A program made the translations under genes and the position numbers. A DNA stretch of 64,000 nucleotides, taken from positions 62,001-126,000 of the forward strand of contig NZ_QNVJ01000054.1 in assembly GCF_003350345.1 (NCBI RefSeq), given 5' to 3'. This DNA comes from Alkalilacustris brevis. Its GTDB lineage: Bacteria; Pseudomonadota; Alphaproteobacteria; Rhodobacterales; Rhodobacteraceae. Each line of letters starts with the position of its first letter. Positions within the stretch are counted from its first letter, which is position 1. The notes beneath the pieces were generated by a model. It worked only from the letters and a program-made list of their open reading frames with translations, ran no database searches and had not been told where the DNA came from. Of the stretch, positions 42,372 through 52,914 are shown piece after piece.

Positions 42372-42815
42372 TCAGCCCACTGCGTGTCTTACGCGGGCGG
42401 CCTCCAGGTCGCCCTTTTCCAGAACATCGGTGGCCCAGGCCAATTCCGACTTCAATTCGGTGATGGCCTCGTCCAGCTCGGCGCGCTGCCGTTCCATGTC
42501 GGACAGGCGCTCAAGCGCCAGTTCGCGGGTGCGCCGCAATTGCGTCAGCTCACGGTCGTCGCGGCGGTAAAGCTCAAGCAACTCGCGGATTTCCTCGAGC
42601 GAGAAGCCAAAGCGCTTGCCCCGCAGGATCAGCTTCATCCTTGCGCGGTCACGTTTCGTGTACAGCCGCTTCTGGCCCTCGCGCAGCGGCGCGATCAACT
42701 CCTTCGCTTCGTAAAAGCGCAAGGTGCGGGGTGTCACATCGAAGCGGTCGCACATTTCGCGGATGGTCAGAAGCTTTTGCGAACAGGTCGGCGTCATCTG
42801 GCTCAGTCGGGTCAT
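42372..42815 (-). CDS. MerR-family transcriptional regulator
   Basis: A 147-residue MerR-type regulator with an N-terminal winged helix (TIREMCDRFDVTPRTLRFYEAKELIAP) and a long coiled-coil dimer helix (about 80-130, rich in L/E/R heptads). There are no C-terminal cysteine metal ligands, so it is unlikely to sense metal. The position upstream of fadA-fadJ suggests control of fatty-acid breakdown, as LiuR/PsrA-like MerR regulators do in other proteobacteria. It ends about 120 bp before the small gene at 42252. Start uncertain: a second Met lies at 42797. Confidence 0.88.
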   Translation of the reverse strand: MTRLSQMTPTCSQKLLTIREMCDRFDVTPRTLRFYEAKELIAPLREGQKRLYTKRDRARMKLILRGKRFGFSLEEIRELLELYRRDDRELTQLRRTRELALERLSDMERQRAELDEAITELKSELAWATDVLEKGDLEAARVRHAVG

Positions 42816-42904
42816 GTCGGATCGTCTGTTTTACTTTGAGTTTTCGGGCCTGCATCTGCTCCTGAGGGTCGCGAGAGGCAAGCAAAGTTTACCTGATGGT
42901 CAAA

Positions 42905-42919
42905 ATGACGCAGCGTCAT
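42905..42919. promoter_or_regulatory. Perfect 15-bp palindrome in the merR upstream region
   Basis: ATGACGC-A-GCGTCAT is perfect around a central A. It lies 90 bp upstream of the merR start, in a 305-bp divergent region (42816-43120) shared with the hotdog/MATE run. I see no gene in that region. It is a candidate operator for one of the two directions. Confidence 0.45.
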
Positions 42920-43120
42920 GGGGCAAGGCAAGAAGTTTTTTGATCATTTTTCCCTCCGGCGCTCCATACCCGTTTTTGCGCGGGGCGGTGCCTCTGGCGT
43001 TGCCGCCTGTAAAACCGGGCGGAATGCCGGGGTGCCCCTGCCCGTGATCTGCCCGGCCGAAATCGGCCTTGCGCCCATTTGCCGCAACGGCGAAGACTGT
43101 GGCGGAAAGGGGATGCACCG

Positions 43121-43582
43121 ATGAGCCCGAAAGGTACCCGCGATGACAGCGCATTACGCATGGCCCGCGAATTTCTCGATACCCTGCCCTACGCGCGTGC
43201 GCTGGGGATGCGGCTTGATGCCATCGGGGAGGGGAAGGCCACCATGTCGATGCCCTATGATTTGCGCTTTGTGGGCGATCCTGACAGCGGGGTCATTCAT
43301 GGCGGGGCGGTTTCGGCGCTGATGGATACCTCGGGCGGCGCCGCGGTGCTGAGCGTGCCGGGCGTGCATGCGGCCGCGACGCTCGATCTGCGCATCGATT
43401 ACATGCGCCCGGCCACGCCGGGGCAGCGCATTACCGCGCGGGCCGAATGCTATCATGTCACCCGCTCGGTCGTGTTCGTGCGTGCGGTGGCCACTGACGA
43501 AGACGCCGCGCGCCCGGTTGCCAGCGCCACGGGGGCCTTCACCGCCGAACGCGATCTGCCCGCCACGGTGCCTGCATCATGA
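43121..43582 (+). CDS. PaaI-like hotdog thioesterase 1
   Basis: A 153-residue hotdog-fold thioesterase. The PaaI pattern GVIHGGAVSALMDTSGGAAVL contains the HGG loop and the catalytic Asp. RIDYMRPATPGQRITARAEC is the next conserved strand pair. The start at 43121 is preferred over an overlapping ATG at 43113 by GAAAGGGG spacing. It overlaps the next hotdog gene by ATGA and is the first of a run of three genes on the plus strand. PaaI-type enzymes release CoA from phenylacetyl-CoA-derived or other aryl/acyl-CoA esters. Substrate unknown. Confidence 0.85.
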   Translation: MSPKGTRDDSALRMAREFLDTLPYARALGMRLDAIGEGKATMSMPYDLRFVGDPDSGVIHGGAVSALMDTSGGAAVLSVPGVHAAATLDLRIDYMRPATPGQRITARAECYHVTRSVVFVRAVATDEDAARPVASATGAFTAERDLPATVPAS

Positions 43583-44088
43583 GCGCCCCGGCCGCAGACC
43601 CCCAGCGCATGGAATTGCGCCGCGACGCGCTTCTGGGAACGCTGGCCGGGCGCGTGCCCTTTCTGGATTTCCTGGGCGTTCGGCTTGATCGGCATGGCGA
43701 TGAGCTGACCTTGGTGCTGCCGTTCTCGGGTAAGCTGATCGGCAACCCCATGGTGCCGGCGCTGCATGGCGGGGCGACGGCCGCACTTCTGGAAATCAGC
43801 GCGCTGTTGGAACTGTCTCGAACCCTGATCTGGGCAGATCTGGAAACGCTGCCCGCAACCGGAACCGAAGGCGGCGGCGACAGCCTGCCGCCCTTGCCGC
43901 GCACCATTGATTTCAGCATCGACTATCTGCGCGCCGGCCAGCCCGCCGATGCCTGTGCGCGGGCTTTCGTGATCCGGGCCGGGCGGCGTTATGCCTCGGT
44001 GCGGGCCGAGGCCTGGCAGGAAAGTCGCGCAAAACCCTTCGCGCAGGCGACGGTGCATTTCCTCATGCCAGGGCGCAAGGATGGCTGA
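43579..44088 (+). CDS. PaaI-like hotdog thioesterase 2
   Basis: A 169-residue second hotdog protein. The motif GNPMVPALHGGATAALLEISALLEL has HGG with a Glu at the position where its neighbour has Asp. RTIDFSIDYLRAGQPADACARAFVIRAGRR is the second conserved strand pair. An insertion with Leu/Pro/Gly (about residues 85-105) is longer than in most relatives. It overlaps the first hotdog gene by 4 nt and the MATE gene by 8 nt. The pair probably functions as a heteromeric or paralogous unit. Confidence 0.82.
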   Translation: MSAPAADPQRMELRRDALLGTLAGRVPFLDFLGVRLDRHGDELTLVLPFSGKLIGNPMVPALHGGATAALLEISALLELSRTLIWADLETLPATGTEGGGDSLPPLPRTIDFSIDYLRAGQPADACARAFVIRAGRRYASVRAEAWQESRAKPFAQATVHFLMPGRKDG

Positions 44089-45442
44089 GCGCGCGCAATC
44101 CCCCATCGGCCCGCTGACGCATCGGCGGGTGCTGAACATCGCCATCCCCATCGTGCTGGCCAATGCCACCGTGCCGATCCTGGGCGCAGTCGATACCGGC
44201 GTGGTGGGGCAGCTTGGCAGTGCCGCAGCCATCGGCGCCGTGGGGATCGGGGCGATCGTCATCACCTCGGTCTACTGGATTTTCGCCTTTCTGCGCATGG
44301 GCACGACAGGGCTGGTGGCACAGGCGCGCGGGGCGCGCGACCCGGCGGAAACGGGCGCGATCCTGATGCGGGCACTGATGATCGCCTTCGTCGCCGGGTT
44401 TACGCTGATCTTGCTGCAGGTGCCGATCATTGGCGGTGCGTTCCTCATGGCCCCGGCCAGTGCCGAGGTCGAGGACCTGGCGCGCAGCTATCTGACGATC
44501 CGCATCTGGGGCGCGCCTGCCACCATCGGGCTGTTCGCGGTGACCGGTTGGCTGATCGCCACCGAGCGCACGCGCGCCGTGCTGGGGCTGCAACTGTGGA
44601 TCAACGGGCTGAACATCACGCTCGATCTGTGGTTCGTGCTGGGGCTGGGCTGGGGCGTGCCCGGCGTCGCCATCGCCACGCTGATCGCCGAGATCTCGGG
44701 CCTGATGATCGGGCTGTGGCTGTGCCGCGCGGCCTTTGCGGGCAATGCCTGGCGCGACTGGCCGCGGGTGTTCGACCGCGCGCGGCTCAAGCGGATGATG
44801 CGGGTGAACAACGACATCATGATCCGCACCATCCTGCTCAAGATCAGCTTCATCAGCTTTGTATTCATCGCTGCCGGTTTCGGCGATGTGACGCTGGCCT
44901 CGAACCAGGTGCTGCTGCAATTCCTGCACATCAGTTCGCACGCGCTCGATGGTTTTGCCTTTGCCGCCGAGGCGCTGGTGGGGCAGGCGGCGGGGGCGCG
45001 GTCGGTCCGCTCGCTGCGCCGGGCCGCCTGGCTTTCGAGCTTGTGGGGCCTGGTGATGGCAGGGGGGCTTTCGCTGGCTTACTTGGCGGGTGGGCCGTGG
45101 GTCATCGATCTGATGGCGAAAGAACCCGGCGTGCAGGCGGAGGCGCGCATTTTTCTGCCCTGGGTCGTCGCCGCGACGATGGTTAGCCTGCCAGCCTACA
45201 TGCTGGATGGCATCTTCATCGGCGCGACCGAAACCCGCGCCATGCGCATCACCATGCTGATCGCGGCCATCGCCTATGGCGTGACAGTGATGGTGCTGAT
45301 CCCCTTTGTCGAAAACTACGGGTTATGGGCGGGGGTTCTGGTGCTGAATGCGGTGCGGGCCGTGGGGTTGGGTCTCTACTATCCCGGGCTCGAGCACCGG
45401 ATCGCCCATGAAGAGGCACATGCGTCCCGCGCAGGGGCTTGA
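44081..45442 (+). CDS. MATE-family multidrug exporter, DinF-like
   Basis: A 453-residue membrane transporter with 12 predicted helices. The first region, VLNIAIPIVLANATVPILGAVDTGVVGQLGS, carries the DinF-type MATE pattern with an Asp in helix 1. Pairs of repeats are visible in the 6+6 arrangement. MATE/DinF proteins export cationic drugs, toxins or reactive compounds in exchange for protons or sodium. The start at 44081 overlaps the second hotdog gene by 8 nt. The stop codon lies inside the CueR-type promoter of copA. Confidence 0.9.
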   Translation: MAERAQSPIGPLTHRRVLNIAIPIVLANATVPILGAVDTGVVGQLGSAAAIGAVGIGAIVITSVYWIFAFLRMGTTGLVAQARGARDPAETGAILMRALMIAFVAGFTLILLQVPIIGGAFLMAPASAEVEDLARSYLTIRIWGAPATIGLFAVTGWLIATERTRAVLGLQLWINGLNITLDLWFVLGLGWGVPGVAIATLIAEISGLMIGLWLCRAAFAGNAWRDWPRVFDRARLKRMMRVNNDIMIRTILLKISFISFVFIAAGFGDVTLASNQVLLQFLHISSHALDGFAFAAEALVGQAAGARSVRSLRRAAWLSSLWGLVMAGGLSLAYLAGGPWVIDLMAKEPGVQAEARIFLPWVVAATMVSLPAYMLDGIFIGATETRAMRITMLIAAIAYGVTVMVLIPFVENYGLWAGVLVLNAVRAVGLGLYYPGLEHRIAHEEAHASRAGA

Positions 45443-45469
45443 CCTTCCAGTAGCTGGAAGGCCCATATC
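45439..45469 (+). promoter_or_regulatory. CueR-type copper-responsive promoter of copA
   Basis: A -35 TTGACC (45439-45444) and a -10-like CATATC (45464-45469) are separated by 19 bp. The long spacer contains the perfect dyad CCTTCCAG-TAG-CTGGAAGG (45443-45461), characteristic of CueR operators. The -35 box overlaps the TGA stop of the MATE gene. The cueR gene lies 2.6 kb downstream. Confidence 0.88.
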
Positions 45470-45498
45470 CCTGCAGATCGGCAGGGGCAAAGAAGCAC

Positions 45499-48057
<2,559 letters not shown>

Positions 48058-48079
48058 TGCACAGGCAAGGGGAACGGCC

Positions 48080-48484
48080 ATGAACATTGGTGAAGTTGCC
48101 GCCAGATCCGGGCTGCCGGCGAAGACCATCCGCTATTACGAGGAGATCGGGCTTGTCCGGCCGCCGCGTGATGCCAACGGCTATCGGGCCTTTCGCGAAT
48201 CGGATCTGCATAAGCTGGCTTTTCTCGCCCGCGCCCGCGCACTGGGTTTCAGCATCGATGATTGCCGCACCCTGCTTGCGCTTTACGAAGACCGCAGCCG
48301 CGCCAGCGCGGATGTGAAGCGTGTCGCGAAGGAAAACCTGCACCGGATCGAGGCGAAGATCGCCGCATTGGAAGAAATGCGCGCGACGCTTTCCACGCTG
48401 GTTGCCGCCTGCGCGGGCGATACCCGGCCCGACTGCCCGATCCTGCGCGATCTGGCCGATGCCCCCGCAAAAGCCCGCGAATGA
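48080..48484 (+). CDS. cueR: Copper-responsive MerR-family regulator
   Basis: A 134-residue regulator. The winged helix MNIGEVAARSGLPAKTIRYYEEIGLV and the C-terminal metal loop C-A-G-D-T-R-P-D-C (two cysteines eight residues apart, CueR-type) are intact. CueR binds Cu(I) and twists DNA at promoters with 19-bp spacing, matching the site upstream of copA. It starts 23 bp after copA and is probably co-transcribed with it, giving a feedback loop. GGGGA precedes the ATG. Confidence 0.93.
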   Translation: MNIGEVAARSGLPAKTIRYYEEIGLVRPPRDANGYRAFRESDLHKLAFLARARALGFSIDDCRTLLALYEDRSRASADVKRVAKENLHRIEAKIAALEEMRATLSTLVAACAGDTRPDCPILRDLADAPAKARE

Positions 48485-48704
48485 GAGTGTGACAGCCTGG
48501 CGCATCATGGCGCGCCGAATTCCTGATAATTTCAGTTGACTGTCCCGGCGGCCTCAAATACCCGAGTACTTGCGTAGGAATTGAGCGGCCGTCATGGGGA
48601 CGGGCGCGAGAGGCAGGCGCTCCGCCTTGAGGGGCATTCTACCGGGATCCTGTTCCTGCAAGGGATTGCGACATTGTCGCAGCAGAAATGGAAAAGGGTT
48701 CAAC

Positions 48705-49697
48705 ATGAATGGTATTCGCAACACCATACTCGCGCTGGCAGCAGTAGCGGCAACGCCGCTGAGCGCGCAGCAACTGACACTCTATTCGGGCCGGGGCGAA
48801 ACGCTCGTCGCGCCGATCATCCAGACCTTCACGCAGGAAACCGGTATCGAGGTGAACGTGCGCTATGGCGGCACCGCCGAGCTTGCAATCCTGCTGCAGG
48901 AAGAGGGCGACATCTCGCCCGCCGATCTCTACTGGGCGCAGGATGTCACTGCACTTGGCGCGGTGGCCGACATGTTTGCGCCGCTGCCCGAAGCGACGCT
49001 CGAGAAGGTCTCGCCGGTTTATCGTGACAGCGATGGCCGCTGGATCGGCATTTCAGGCCGGGCGCGCGTGCTGATCTACTCGCCCGAGCGGATGTCGGCC
49101 GAAGAGCTGCCGCGCACATTGGCCGATGTGACCGATCCGCAATACGCCGGGCGCATGGCGCTGCCGCCCACGAATGGCTCGTTCATCGCCCATGTCGCGG
49201 CGCTGCGCGTGGCCGAAGGTGACGACTACACGCTGGAATGGCTGCGCGGGATTGCCGCCAATGACCCGGTCATCGTGCGCAACAACACGGCCGCCTATCA
49301 GGCAATCGCCGATGGCGAGGCCGATTTCGCCATGACCAACAACTACTATCTGGGCCGCTTTCTGGCGTCTGATCCGGGATTCCCGATCGCGCAGGCACAA
49401 TTCGAGCCGGGCAATCTGGGCAACCTGATGATGCCGGCGGGTATCGGGATCCTTGCCACCAGCGACAATACCCAAGCGGCTGTCGCCTTTGTCGATTACC
49501 TGCTGAGCCAGACTGCCCAGCAGTATTTTACTGGCAATGTCTATGAATACCCCGTAACCGGCAGCGGCATCGTGCCTGTCACAGGGATGGGGCTGAGCCA
49601 CACCGAAGCCGAGGCCAACGCGCCCGAGTTCGATCTGAACACGCTGACTGATCTCGAAGGCACGCTTGATCTGATTAGGGAAGCCGGGTTGATTTGA
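48705..49697 (+). CDS. fbpA: Ferric-iron ABC transporter, periplasmic binding protein
   Basis: A 330-residue exported binding protein of the FbpA/AfuA type that captures free Fe(III) in the periplasm. The signal peptide ends near ATPLSAQQ (about residue 21). YSGRGETLVAPIIQTF and DLYWAQDVTALGAV are family blocks. The adjacent tyrosines Y214-Y215 in NNYYLGRF are the iron-ligand pair. AAAGGG precedes the ATG at 48705. It is first in a three-gene operon with fbpB (4-nt overlap) and fbpC. The 220-bp upstream gap holds a TTGACT box but no confident Fur/Irr operator. Confidence 0.9.
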   Translation: MNGIRNTILALAAVAATPLSAQQLTLYSGRGETLVAPIIQTFTQETGIEVNVRYGGTAELAILLQEEGDISPADLYWAQDVTALGAVADMFAPLPEATLEKVSPVYRDSDGRWIGISGRARVLIYSPERMSAEELPRTLADVTDPQYAGRMALPPTNGSFIAHVAALRVAEGDDYTLEWLRGIAANDPVIVRNNTAAYQAIADGEADFAMTNNYYLGRFLASDPGFPIAQAQFEPGNLGNLMMPAGIGILATSDNTQAAVAFVDYLLSQTAQQYFTGNVYEYPVTGSGIVPVTGMGLSHTEAEANAPEFDLNTLTDLEGTLDLIREAGLI

Positions 49698-51286
49698 CAG
49701 ACCTCGCCATCACTTCGGGCCGTCGCATTCCGGCGGCCCGCATTCTCTTCTCGGTCGTCGGTCTGATGATCGGGGGCATGATGCTTTTGCCCCTTTACTA
49801 TCTGCTGCTGCGGGCCTTTCAGGCCGATTTCTCCACCGTCATGGGGCTGCTCTGGCGGCCGCGCACCGGGCAGCTTCTGCTGAACACGGCGGCACTGACT
49901 GGCGGGGTTCTGGTGTTTGCCACAGTGATCGCGCTGCCGCTGGCCTGGCTGGTCAGCCGCACCAACCTGGCCGGGCGGCGTGTGCTCAACATCCTCGTCG
50001 TGCTGCCGCTTGCCGTGCCCGGATACGTCATGGCCTATGCGCTGATCGGGCTGGCGGGCAATTACGGGTTTCTCAACCAGACGCTGGGTTTCACCCTGCC
50101 GCGCCCGCAAGGCTGGTGGGGCGCGACACTGGCGCTCAGCCTCTACACCTTCCCCTACCTCTACCTGAACCTGCGCGCGGCTTTTGCCGGGCTGGATGCA
50201 AGCCTTGAGGAAAGCGCCCGCGCGCTGGGTTGTTCCGCGCGCGAGGTGTTCATGCGGGTGACGCTGCCGCATCTGATGCCCGCGCTGCTGGCCGGCTGGC
50301 TGGTGATAGGGCTTTACGTAATCGGCGATTTCGGCGCCGTCGCGCTGATGCGTTACGAGGCGTTTTCCTACGTGATCTATGTGCAGTATTCGGCGGCGTT
50401 CGACCGGGTCTATGCGGCATGGCTCGCGCTGATCCTGATCGCCATCGCGCTGACCGTGGTCTGGTGGGAAAGCCGGTTGCGCGAGGGGGCGCATTATGCG
50501 CGCACCGGATCGGGAAGCGGCGCGGCGCTGAAACGCCTGCGGCTGGGACTGGCCGGGCAGGCGGCAGGCTGGGGCTTTGCCGGGGCGGTGGTGCTGGCCT
50601 CTATCGGGTTGCCGGTGGCGGTGCTGACCTTCTGGATGACACGCGGGCCGCTCGAGCCGGTGCTTGCGCCGCTTTTTGACAGCTTCGTGCAATCGCTCTC
50701 GGTCGCGGTGCCCTCGGCGGCGCTGGCCGCGGTGATGGCCTTGCCCGTAGCGGTGTTGGCGGTGCGCTACCCCTCGCCGCTTTCGACGCTGATCAACCGG
50801 CTGGCCTTCGTGGGCTATGCTGTGCCTGCGCTGGCCTTCGCGCTGGCCTTCGTGTTCTTTTCGCTTCAGGGTGCGCGCTGGCTTTACCAGACCCACCTGC
50901 TGCTGATCACCGTCTATGCACTCGCCTTTCTAGCTCTGGCATTGGGGCCGATCCGCTCGGCCATGTATCACGCGCGGCCCTCGCTGGAGGAAGCCGCGCG
51001 CGCACTGGGGCACGGCCCGGTCTCGACCTTCTGCCGCGTGACCTTTCCCACCATCCGCCCCGGCATCGTTGCCGGTATGGTGCTGGTCTTCGTCATCGCG
51101 ATGAAAGAGCTGCCAATCGCGTTCCTGCTGGCGCCAACCGGTTTCAGGCCCTTGGCGATCACCATGTTCTCGCGCACCTCCGAGGGGATGCTGATGGATG
51201 CCGCGCCCTATGCGGCGGCGATTATCGCCTTCTCGGCTATTTTCGTCGGCTTCGTTTTGCGGCATGACCGCAAGGCAGGAGGATGA
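49694..51286 (+). CDS. fbpB: Ferric-iron ABC transporter permease
   Basis: A 530-residue double permease with two MetI/BinB-like halves of about six helices each, as in FbpB/SfuB. The cytoplasmic EAA loops that contact the ATPase appear in both halves: LEESARALGCSAREVFMRVTLP and LEEAARALGHGPVSTFCRVTFP. The start is an uncommon TTG at 49694, forced by overlap with the fbpA stop (TTGA), the same coupling as an ATGA junction. It is followed by fbpC. Together the proteins import iron across the inner membrane. Confidence 0.9.
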   Translation: MTDLAITSGRRIPAARILFSVVGLMIGGMMLLPLYYLLLRAFQADFSTVMGLLWRPRTGQLLLNTAALTGGVLVFATVIALPLAWLVSRTNLAGRRVLNILVVLPLAVPGYVMAYALIGLAGNYGFLNQTLGFTLPRPQGWWGATLALSLYTFPYLYLNLRAAFAGLDASLEESARALGCSAREVFMRVTLPHLMPALLAGWLVIGLYVIGDFGAVALMRYEAFSYVIYVQYSAAFDRVYAAWLALILIAIALTVVWWESRLREGAHYARTGSGSGAALKRLRLGLAGQAAGWGFAGAVVLASIGLPVAVLTFWMTRGPLEPVLAPLFDSFVQSLSVAVPSAALAAVMALPVAVLAVRYPSPLSTLINRLAFVGYAVPALAFALAFVFFSLQGARWLYQTHLLLITVYALAFLALALGPIRSAMYHARPSLEEAARALGHGPVSTFCRVTFPTIRPGIVAGMVLVFVIAMKELPIAFLLAPTGFRPLAITMFSRTSEGMLMDAAPYAAAIIAFSAIFVGFVLRHDRKAGG

Positions 51287-51288
51287 TG

Positions 51289-52377
51289 ATGCAAGAGCTG
51301 CCGCGTTCACTCAGTTTCCGTATGCCGGCCGAGGCGACGCCGCTGGGCTTCCGCCAACGCCCGGCAAAGGTGCTGCTCGAGGTCGATGGCCTGATGCGCC
51401 GTTTCCCCGGTGAAGGCGCGGCCGCGGTCGAGCGTGTCTCGTTCAGCATGGGCGAAGGCGAATTGCTCGCACTGCTTGGCCCCTCCGGCTGCGGCAAGAC
51501 AACCACGCTGCGCATGATCGGCGGGTTCGAACCGCCGGATGCTGGCCGCATCATCCTGCGCGGGCGCGACATCACGCGCCTGCCCCCGGAAAAGCGCGGC
51601 ATCGGCTTCGTGTTTCAGGATTACGCGCTGTTTCCGCATCTCGACGTGCTCGACAACGTCAAGTTCGGCCTGCGCGGTATGCGCCGTGCCGAGGCCGACG
51701 ACCGCGCCCGCGCCATGCTGCGGCTCGTCGGGCTGGAATCGCTCGCTGCGCGCAACCCCCATGAACTTTCCGGCGGTCAGCAGCAGCGCGTGGCACTGGC
51801 CCGCACCCTGGCTGTGGCGCCCCCGCTGGTGCTACTGGACGAGCCGTTTTCAAACCTCGACGCCGCCATGCGGGTCGAGACCCGGCAGGAAGTGCGCGCG
51901 CTTTTGAAAGAGGCGGGATCGGCCGCGATCCTCGTCACCCATGACCAGGAAGAGGCGCTGGCGCTGGCCGATCGCATCGCGGTGATGGAGGCCGGGCGCG
52001 TGGTGCAGATCGGCACCCCCGACGAGATCTATCGCAACCCCGTCAGTGCTTTTGTTGCCAGCTTCATTGGCCGCTCGAACATCTTCGAAGGCACCGCCGA
52101 CGGGATGGATGCCGACACACCGTTCGGCCGGCTGCCGCTGTCACGCGCGGCCAATGGCGAGGTCAGCCTTGCCGTGCGGCCTGAACAGATCCTGCTTGAG
52201 CCCGACCCCGAAGGCACCGCCGCCGTGGTGGGCCGCGAATACCGCGGCCACGATCAGCTTTACTGGGTGCAGGAAGGCGAACGCTGTCTGCTTGTCATCT
52301 CAGGGCCGGGGGCGCAGATTGATGTGGGCGCGCGCGTGCGGCTGCGGATCTGCGATTGCGTCACCCCGGTGAATTGA
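51289..52377 (+). CDS. fbpC: Ferric-iron ABC transporter ATPase
   Basis: A 362-residue ABC ATPase. Walker A is LLGPSGCGKTTTLRMI, the signature is ELSGGQQQRVALART, Walker B is LVLLDEPFSNLD, and the H-loop is ILVTHDQEE. A TOBE-like C-terminal domain (about 240-362) follows. Three ATGs lie at 51283, 51286 and 51289. AGGAGG occupies 51277-51282, so 51289 has the best spacing (6 nt). It energises the FbpB permease. FbpC and FutC/PotA-like ATPases share this form. Confidence 0.9.
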   Translation: MQELPRSLSFRMPAEATPLGFRQRPAKVLLEVDGLMRRFPGEGAAAVERVSFSMGEGELLALLGPSGCGKTTTLRMIGGFEPPDAGRIILRGRDITRLPPEKRGIGFVFQDYALFPHLDVLDNVKFGLRGMRRAEADDRARAMLRLVGLESLAARNPHELSGGQQQRVALARTLAVAPPLVLLDEPFSNLDAAMRVETRQEVRALLKEAGSAAILVTHDQEEALALADRIAVMEAGRVVQIGTPDEIYRNPVSAFVASFIGRSNIFEGTADGMDADTPFGRLPLSRAANGEVSLAVRPEQILLEPDPEGTAAVVGREYRGHDQLYWVQEGERCLLVISGPGAQIDVGARVRLRICDCVTPVN

Positions 52378-52478
52378 GCCACCTCGGATACCGCGAGCCC
52401 TCATAGCGAAAAGCGCTGTTGCAAAACGTGCCCGTGCCAGTTTGCGGTTTGGCTCGGGCGCGCCATGCCTTTCCCTTA

Positions 52479-52507
52479 TTGCAATCAAAGCGCTTGCTAT
52501 TTATACG
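52479..52507 (+). promoter_or_regulatory. Candidate sigma-70 promoter of the H-NS-like gene
   Basis: TTGCAA (52479-52484) and TATACG (52502-52507) with exactly 17 bp between them lie about 33 bp upstream of the ATG at 52541 in an AT-rich stretch. This is one of the clearer promoters by eye in the window. Confidence 0.5.
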
Positions 52508-52540
52508 CTGCGTGCCATTTTAATGGTGTAACTCTCTAGA

Positions 52541-52867
52541 ATGGGGAACGACGTGGTTAGATTCAATCTGGAAGAAATGCCGCTGAATGAGTTGAAGCAG
52601 CTCAGGAAGGATGTTGATCGAGCTATTGAAACCTTCCAGGAGCGTAAAAAGCTGGAAGCGGCATCTGAGCTTGAGGCTCTGGCGCGCGAAAAAGGGTTTT
52701 CTCTGGCCGAGTTGACCGGGGTTGCGCGGAAAACCCGCAAACCGGCAAAGCCAAAATACCGTCACCCGCATGACCCGAGCATTACCTGGTCAGGCCGTGG
52801 CCGCAAACCCAATTGGTTTGTCGATGCGCTGAAACAGGGCAAGTCGGCAGACGATCTTGCCATCTGA
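52541..52867 (+). CDS. H-NS family nucleoid/transcription protein (HvrA-like)
   Basis: A 108-residue H-NS-type protein. The N-terminal coiled coil (about 1-50, LNELKQLRKDVDRAIETFQERKK) serves oligomerisation. A basic linker is followed by the DNA-binding core Y-R-H-P-H-D-P then ITWSGRGRKPNWFVDAL, the conserved (W)-(T/S)-G-R-G-R-x-P-x-W motif that inserts an RGR hook into the minor groove. Rhodobacter HvrA/Spb belong to this family and regulate photosynthesis and electron transport genes. No hvrA orthology is asserted. It precedes a YihY-type membrane protein gene by 47 bp. Confidence 0.9.
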   Translation: MGNDVVRFNLEEMPLNELKQLRKDVDRAIETFQERKKLEAASELEALAREKGFSLAELTGVARKTRKPAKPKYRHPHDPSITWSGRGRKPNWFVDALKQGKSADDLAI

Positions 52868-52914
52868 TCAAAGTGCAGCAAGGCCCTGGCGATGACAAGC
52901 CGCACGCCGGACGC

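Noticed and set aside
48485-48704. Possible iron-responsive operator (Fur, RirA or Irr) before fbpA
   Set aside because: TGATAATTTCA has partial symmetry but its spacing does not fit the Iron-Rhodo-box, and no ICE-like element was seen.
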